DNA of 64,000 nt from BQJU01 sp964015035 (GTDB lineage Bacteria > Bacteroidota > Bacteroidia > Chitinophagales > Saprospiraceae), in contig CAXHCA010000003.1 in assembly GCA_964015035.1 (NCBI GenBank), forward strand, positions 48,953 to 112,952, given 5' to 3'. Every line of letters starts with the position of its first letter. Within the stretch, counting starts at the first letter, position 1. This document shows positions 59,208-64,000 of the stretch, one piece after another. The notes under the pieces are model-generated. The model saw only the letters and a program-made list of their open reading frames with translations. It was not told the origin of the DNA and did not search any database. Made by a program: the position numbers and the translations under genes.

Positions 59208-61592
59208 ATGGCCGTTGATACGATGAATCCTGTGCGGGGAAACAAGGAAGCTTATAGGGGGCGTATCTCTTTTAATGAGGAGACTTTCCAAAAGATGGGC
59301 GTTCACTTTATTCCATTCAAGTCTCACTTAAGCTTTGCGCCCCTGATAGAGGCCATTGAACGGAAACTAGAACAAGGAGATCCGGCAGAACAATTTTTGG
59401 CGGAAACGATCTTAAATAAACTGGAAGAAGCGCCCTTCTTTCGAGCCCCCATCCAGGATCGCAGTCTACTGGAGGAACACAAGGAGCTATTGCAACTCAT
59501 GATGCTGATGGTCATTTCACCGGCAATAAGAGACACACAATTGTCAAAAATTAGTGGGCCCTTTGAGACAACCCCTCTGTACCTGACACCAGCCCTGCGT
59601 AAATTATGGGCAGAAAATAAAGTGAGCTATGTTGCAACGACTTCTGACGATTCCTTGCATTGCACCATGATCATCAGGTCTTGCTGTATGATTCTCAATA
59701 AGTTTTACAAGCAAAATATTACCGTCGACTATCCGGTGATGCTCACCTTTGACAATGAAAAAACCGGCATGCGGCAGTTTTTTAAAACTAGCTTTAACAC
59801 TGATTTTCTAGATATCAAGGCCATTAAACCACTAAAGCCTTTAAGTCAGGAACAGATCAATGAATTGTTGAGCAACGTTTACGACAAAGACCTCTGGCTG
59901 AAATACATACAACCCGAGCGCTTTGAATTTCACGGTTTCTTTTTGGGCAACCTCATTGACATTACCGACGAGGAAGCCCTATCGCGAATGAAACACCAAT
60001 TGCTGGAAAAAGATGCCGTAGTCTCTAGAGAAAACCTGGATCGGCTACAGTCGTTTATGCGCATCTATTTTAATATTCCAAACTTACAATTGGGACTGAC
60101 TGCCATTGATTATCCAAAAGAAAATCAGGGAGGGCATCGGTATAAAATACGTTTCGATTTTCTGGCTGAAGTGCAGGAATGTCTGTTGGCTCCGGAAAAC
60201 AAAAATTCCATCTACGAGAAGGCTTGTAAGTATAATGAAGTTTTATTGGTAGAAGACATCAAGTCGCTTAAAATCCAAACTCCGATTGAGCGGGACTTAC
60301 TGAAATTAGGACTGCAAAGCATCATTGTTGCGCCCTTGATGAGCAAGGACAACAAAAAGGTCATTGGCTTGCTGGAAATTGCTTCGCCAAAACCTTATGA
60401 AATGCACAGCTTTGTCGAGTTGAAATTCAAGGAGATCATTAGTCTTTTCAGCATGGCTGTAGAGCGCAGCCGAGAAGAGATTGACAACCAAATTGAAGCC
60501 CTCATTCGCGAAAAATATACGGCCATTCACCCCAGTGTGGAGTGGAAATTTGTGGAATCAGCGTTCAACTTGATGGAAAAAATGGAAGGCAATGAGAAAA
60601 TGGTGCAGGAGCCCATTATCTTTAAAGATGTGTACCCCTTGTATGGCCAGGCCGACATCGTGAGCTCTTCTCATTTGCGCAATGACGCCATTCAGGCCGA
60701 CCTGGCAGAAAATCTGGAAATGGCCCTTGAGCTTTTACAAAACATCACCCAGGGCATCTCTTTTCCATTAGCCAGGCAGATGATGGTCACCATCCAAAAC
60801 AACCTCGAAGGGCTGCACAGGGAATTTAACTCCAACGATGAATCCCGGATTGTGGAGGTATTGGAAGATGATATTCATCCATTGCTTCGCCAATTGGGCG
60901 ATGAATATCAAGATTATAAACCGCTCATCAACCGCTATTTTGATCAATTGAATCCCGAATATGGCATCATTTACAAACAACGAAAAGACTATGAGGAAAG
61001 TGTAGAAATCGTATCGGAAACCATCAGTCACCTACTGGACGAACAGGAAAAAGAAACGCAAAAGGTGCTGCCCCATTATTTTGAGAAATACAAAACTGAT
61101 GGGGTGGAATATGATTTGTATATTGGACAATCCATTCTCCGGCGAGGGCAATTTTCACAACTGCATCTAAAAAATTTCCGCTTGTGGCAATTGCTACACA
61201 TGGTGGAGATCACCAAAAAAGTCAGGGCGTTACAGTCTGCTCTTCCTATTCCACTGACGACGGCTCAACTGGTATTTGTCTATTCTACTCCACTAGCCAT
61301 CAGTTTTCGCATGGATGAAAAATTGTTTGATGTGGATGGCGCCTATAATGTGCGTTATGAAATCTTGAAAAAGCGCATTGATAAGGCCACCATTGAGGGG
61401 ACCAACGAACGCTTGACGCAATCCGGAAAAATTGCCATTGTCTATCTACAGGAAAAAGACCAACGCGAGTACATGGACTACCTTGAATACCTGCGCCACG
61501 AAGGGCTGATCACTGACGAAATAGAAGACGTTGCTTTGGGCAAATTGCAAGGTGTGCAAGGATTGAGGGCGCTGAGGGTGACGGTAAAATAG
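59208..61592 (+). CDS. Large GAF-domain protein of unknown function
   Basis: 794 residues, cytosolic. The middle (about 325-440) looks like a GAF sensor domain (YEKACKYNEVLLVEDIKSLK … IVAPLMSKDNKKVIGLLEIA). The flanking parts are long helical regions with no named domain, and there is no kinase, HTH or cyclase output motif. A stand-alone regulator or scaffold. Located between the epimerase gene and a DUF2279-like gene. Confidence 0.75.
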   Translation: MAVDTMNPVRGNKEAYRGRISFNEETFQKMGVHFIPFKSHLSFAPLIEAIERKLEQGDPAEQFLAETILNKLEEAPFFRAPIQDRSLLEEHKELLQLMMLMVISPAIRDTQLSKISGPFETTPLYLTPALRKLWAENKVSYVATTSDDSLHCTMIIRSCCMILNKFYKQNITVDYPVMLTFDNEKTGMRQFFKTSFNTDFLDIKAIKPLKPLSQEQINELLSNVYDKDLWLKYIQPERFEFHGFFLGNLIDITDEEALSRMKHQLLEKDAVVSRENLDRLQSFMRIYFNIPNLQLGLTAIDYPKENQGGHRYKIRFDFLAEVQECLLAPENKNSIYEKACKYNEVLLVEDIKSLKIQTPIERDLLKLGLQSIIVAPLMSKDNKKVIGLLEIASPKPYEMHSFVELKFKEIISLFSMAVERSREEIDNQIEALIREKYTAIHPSVEWKFVESAFNLMEKMEGNEKMVQEPIIFKDVYPLYGQADIVSSSHLRNDAIQADLAENLEMALELLQNITQGISFPLARQMMVTIQNNLEGLHREFNSNDESRIVEVLEDDIHPLLRQLGDEYQDYKPLINRYFDQLNPEYGIIYKQRKDYEESVEIVSETISHLLDEQEKETQKVLPHYFEKYKTDGVEYDLYIGQSILRRGQFSQLHLKNFRLWQLLHMVEITKKVRALQSALPIPLTTAQLVFVYSTPLAISFRMDEKLFDVDGAYNVRYEILKKRIDKATIEGTNERLTQSGKIAIVYLQEKDQREYMDYLEYLRHEGLITDEIEDVALGKLQGVQGLRALRVTVK

Positions 61593-61681
61593 AGGCGGTT
61601 GAGACGGGGAGCGTATATGGGGTGTCACATTCTATTTACGACAAGCGGTCTTCTTCGGCATTAAATTGTTTAGCGGAGTCG

Positions 61682-61718
61682 CCGCGCAAAATTCGTTAAA
61701 AAGGGTAAACTGCTTGAG
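61682..61718 (+). repeat. R3-associated repeat segment
   Basis: This 37-bp stretch is 30/37 identical to 50941-50977, and is followed by GAGCATGTTT, resembling an R1 terminus. Confidence 0.4.
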
Positions 61719-61792
61719 AGCATGTTTAAAAATGTGTGCCTCTTTTGGAAATCCAGGACAAGTCACCACACCAATCACCTCTCAAAAAAAAC

Positions 61793-61800
61793 TACCTTTG
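61793..61800 (+). promoter_or_regulatory. -7 promoter box setting a GTG start
   Basis: TACCTTTG matches TAnnTTTG. Transcription should begin near 61806, which makes the GTG at 61818 the first usable start of the following gene. Confidence 0.5.
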
Positions 61801-61817
61801 CACAAACAAGCTCTAAC

Positions 61818-62807
61818 GTGAAACGCTCTATTTGGCCCATTCTGTTATTATTTTTCTGCTTTAAAGCATCTGGACAGGATGATTCAAAGTGGAAAATCTT
61901 ACATCCTAGTGATACCCTTAATAAAACGCGCTTTTGGGGGAGCATTGGCGCTGGAACTATAGCCTACACCGGCGTCTCTATTGGCCTCTACCACACTTGG
62001 TATAAGCAATATGATCAAATTGGTTTTCACACCTTTGATGATCTGGGAGAGTGGAATCAGATGGACAAGGCCGGGCATTTTTTGACGGCCTATACCGAAA
62101 GTGATTTTAGCTTCAATATTCTGCGATGGACCGGCACTTCGCGAACGGCGGCTCTCTGGACATCTGTAGGCATTGCCACCTTGCTGCAAGGGACCGTAGA
62201 AGTGATGGACGGCTATTCTGCCAAATGGGGTTTTTCCTGGAGTGATATGGGGTTTAATGCCTTGGGCACTGCGACCTTTGCTGCGCAGGAATTGGCCTGG
62301 CAGGAACAGCGTATTCGCCTCAAGGTTTCTTCTCTGCCGGAATCGCCTTACGCTGATGAGCCAGTCCCGGCAATCAATAACGAGGCGTTTTCCAGTCCAC
62401 GCCAACGAGCCAGCGAGCTGTTTGGCCACACTTATCTGGAAGGTTTTTTGAAAGACTACAATAACATGACCGTGTGGGCCTCCATCAACGTCAATGCCTT
62501 CAGAAAACAAAAAAAAGGCTTCCCGGATTGGCTCAATGTTGCCGTGGGATACGGTTCACAAAACCTCTACGGGGGCTTTGCCAATGAGTGGACGGATGAT
62601 GATGGAGCTGAATTTGTGCTGGACCAAGCGCAATTTCCCCGTTACCGGCAGTTCTATCTTTCGTTCGATATAGACCTGAGCCGTATCAAAACCAGGAGCC
62701 GGGTACTGCGCACCCTATTTAAATCCATCAACTGGATCAAAATTCCCGCACCGGCCCTGGAATTGAATACGCTGGGGCAAGTTCGTTTACATCCGATTTT
62801 TTGGTAA
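61818..62807 (+). CDS. DUF2279-like membrane protein (YfiM-type)
   Basis: 329 residues from a GTG start: signal peptide (WPILLLFFCFKASGQ), then a DUF2279/YfiM-like domain with conserved membrane-helical segments (FWGSIGAGTIAYTGVSIGLY, QMDKAGHFLTAYTES, TLLQGTVEVMDGYSAKWGFS, WSDMGFNALG). Function unknown; a membrane-associated enzyme or channel-like role has been suspected for the family. Codons before 61818 are rejected because they precede the promoter box. Confidence 0.82.
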   Translation: MKRSIWPILLLFFCFKASGQDDSKWKILHPSDTLNKTRFWGSIGAGTIAYTGVSIGLYHTWYKQYDQIGFHTFDDLGEWNQMDKAGHFLTAYTESDFSFNILRWTGTSRTAALWTSVGIATLLQGTVEVMDGYSAKWGFSWSDMGFNALGTATFAAQELAWQEQRIRLKVSSLPESPYADEPVPAINNEAFSSPRQRASELFGHTYLEGFLKDYNNMTVWASINVNAFRKQKKGFPDWLNVAVGYGSQNLYGGFANEWTDDDGAEFVLDQAQFPRYRQFYLSFDIDLSRIKTRSRVLRTLFKSINWIKIPAPALELNTLGQVRLHPIFW

Positions 62808-62908
62808 CAAAAAAAAGAGAACACCACATTTTCTCCAATTTCTGTAGGCTACTCCCGCAAAATATCCTCTAAGTGGCAGTGGAGAATAACACGGTCCTTC
62901 GCAGCGCT

Positions 62909-63763
62909 CTAATAGCTCCACGTATCATGCTCTCGATTAAAGATATCTGCTTCTATTTTTTGGCCTTCCTGCAATAATTCCACGCCCGTCACATAATCTT
63001 GCAAGCGACGATCACGCACATTTGATTCCTTCATGATGTAGCTGGAAAATTGGCGCATTTCAAATAAATCCTCCCAACTCATTCGCCCCTGATCATTCCG
63101 CGGATTAAATACCTCCTGGTGGGCCAGCACCTCCCGGGCTTGTGGGTAATACACCCAATAAAGTGGTTTTTCATAAAGGAAATTGCCATTGTCATCCTTC
63201 ACATCAATCATAGGTGCAATGCCAAGGATTCGGACCCGCAATACACTGTGTCGGCTATCAAAATACCAGACTTCCTTGAGGCGATACCGCTTGATATCAT
63301 CGGGATCAATCTCATTAACAACAACCTGAAGATCAGATATATAAGCAATAGGATCATAAATAGAAATGGTATCCCTTTTGTATAGTTGTGCAAACAGTTC
63401 CACCGTATCCAGAGGCTGACTAAAGTCATCACTTTCCGTACTGTATGCTGTCAGCTCGCCAGATTGGATGCCCTCCTGTAAAATGTCAAATAGCATTTTA
63501 TCAGGATAGCGGAAACAAAGGTTTTGCTTTTCACGGGTATCAATCACCCGCCAGATACGTTGTTCCCACAGGATATCGGCCTCCCGAATAGGGGGATAAG
63601 TCAAGGGTGACTTTTCCCTCAAGGTGGTGCGCTCCACGACACCGTCTAATGGGAAGACGGCGTCGGGAGTGCTTCCCACTTGAGCAAATAAAGATAGAGA
63701 GAACGCGCTACTAAAAGTAAAAATCAAAAGAATCAGTTGACGGGGTTCCTTAGGTATAGACAT
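62909..63763 (-). CDS. gldN: Gliding motility / T9SS protein GldN
   Basis: 284-residue periplasmic protein with signal peptide (LILLIFTFSSAFSLSLFAQ). It has the GldN pattern: EADILWEQRIWRVIDTREK, DDIKRYRLKEVWYFDSRHSV, RILGIAPMIDV, YWVYYPQAREVLAHQEVFNP and the C-terminal DIFNREHDTW. GldN forms the ring with GldK on the periplasmic side of the outer membrane and is needed for T9SS secretion and gliding. Normally gldKLMN are clustered; here nothing upstream is known because an R1 element and the window edge follow. Confidence 0.93.
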   Translation of the reverse strand: MSIPKEPRQLILLIFTFSSAFSLSLFAQVGSTPDAVFPLDGVVERTTLREKSPLTYPPIREADILWEQRIWRVIDTREKQNLCFRYPDKMLFDILQEGIQSGELTAYSTESDDFSQPLDTVELFAQLYKRDTISIYDPIAYISDLQVVVNEIDPDDIKRYRLKEVWYFDSRHSVLRVRILGIAPMIDVKDDNGNFLYEKPLYWVYYPQAREVLAHQEVFNPRNDQGRMSWEDLFEMRQFSSYIMKESNVRDRRLQDYVTGVELLQEGQKIEADIFNREHDTWSY

Positions 63764-63843
63764 AGCTAGGGTATTTTAATTTTTGACAATTAAGTGAATA
63801 GAAACAGAGGCATTACTGAAAATAATGCGCTAGTGAAGCAGTC

Positions 63844-64000
63844 TAAGTACATGTTTGGAGGTGGTGCTTTAGCAGCAAAAATTGCAGGTTTGGGGGTCTC
63901 GCGAGGCTCATTTTTGAGTGCATCTCAGCTGAGCCGAGACGGACAAAAAAATAGCCGAAGTGAGGTTCCAAAATCCCGGTTTTACCGGGACTGAATAGCT
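63844..64000 (+). mobile_element. R1 element, long form, cut by window end
   Basis: Left end TAAGTACATGTTTGGAGGT, then the shared interior (GGTGCTTTAGCAGC, AATTGCAGG) interrupted by a stretch with GCATCTCAGCTGAGCCGAGAC, after which TTTTACCGGGACTGAATAGCT rejoins the short-form sequence. The short copies therefore look like deletion derivatives of this form. The right end is outside the window; it lies 80 bp upstream of the gldN start. Confidence 0.85.

Noticed and set aside
63119..63385. Overlapping plus-strand frame within gldN
   Set aside because: Shadow of the real gene; GldN motifs are clear on the minus strand.
1..64000. tRNA, rRNA, phage or IS transposase genes
   Set aside because: None recognised on either strand.

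Overview
The window looks like a chromosomal segment of a gliding, aerobic member of the Bacteroidota, most likely a Saprospiria-type organism. The evidence is two proteins with type IX secretion (T9SS) C-terminal signals (one of them the long gliding-associated 'NAFSPNGDGVND' type), a GldN homologue, several Bacteroidota outer-membrane barrels, many 'MKK...AQ' signal peptides, and TAnnTTTG -7 promoter boxes. No rRNA, tRNA, CRISPR array, transposase or phage gene was recognised.

Layout. 1-6.8 kb: a T9SS-secreted beta-propeller gene (5' frameshift, cut by the window edge), a flavin reductase/DinB pair, an aminotransferase and a large T9SS adhesin-like protein. 6.9-13.9 kb: a seven-gene minus-strand drug-efflux operon (TetR, TolC, HlyD, two ATPases, two ABC-2 permeases), related to E. 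coli ybhGFSR/cecR and carrying two matching operators. 14-21.1 kb: a PqqB-like lipoprotein, paaZ, a DsbD-type redox pair and a cytochrome c lipoprotein. 21.5-27.7 kb: a sialate O-acetylesterase, two unknown secreted proteins, a membrane class III nucleotide cyclase and an acetyltransferase, separated by miniature inverted-repeat elements. 28.5-32.9 kb: argB-argD-argC-argJ. 33-38.3 kb: a 1401-residue protein built of four ~261-residue repeats, followed by a lipoprotein. 38.5-42 kb: sulfate activation genes cysC-cysD-cysN with a 231-bp heptamer array between cysD and cysN. 42-56.3 kb: YraN, a MacB/FtsX-type permease, a CotH-like protein, two related outer-membrane barrels (one with an OmpA domain), a divergent nucleosidase-like protein, a PAP2 phosphatase, an HD-PycTM fusion and a prohibitin homologue. 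56.6-64 kb: a cytochrome c/anmK/epimerase cluster, a GAF-domain protein, a DUF2279-like membrane protein and gldN.

The most striking non-genic feature is a short interspersed element, called R1 here, with ~19-bp terminal inverted repeats (TWAGTGCATGTTTGGAGGT). Eight copies and several ends occur in the window. It sits against gene ends, where its terminus supplies stop codons, or directly upstream of start codons. A second miniature element (R2) has a perfect 9-bp target duplication. The best candidates for undescribed biology are the four-repeat 1401-residue protein, the HD-PycTM fusion, the N-terminally extended nucleosidase-like protein, the phased operator array at 47.6 kb and the cysD-cysN heptamer array.
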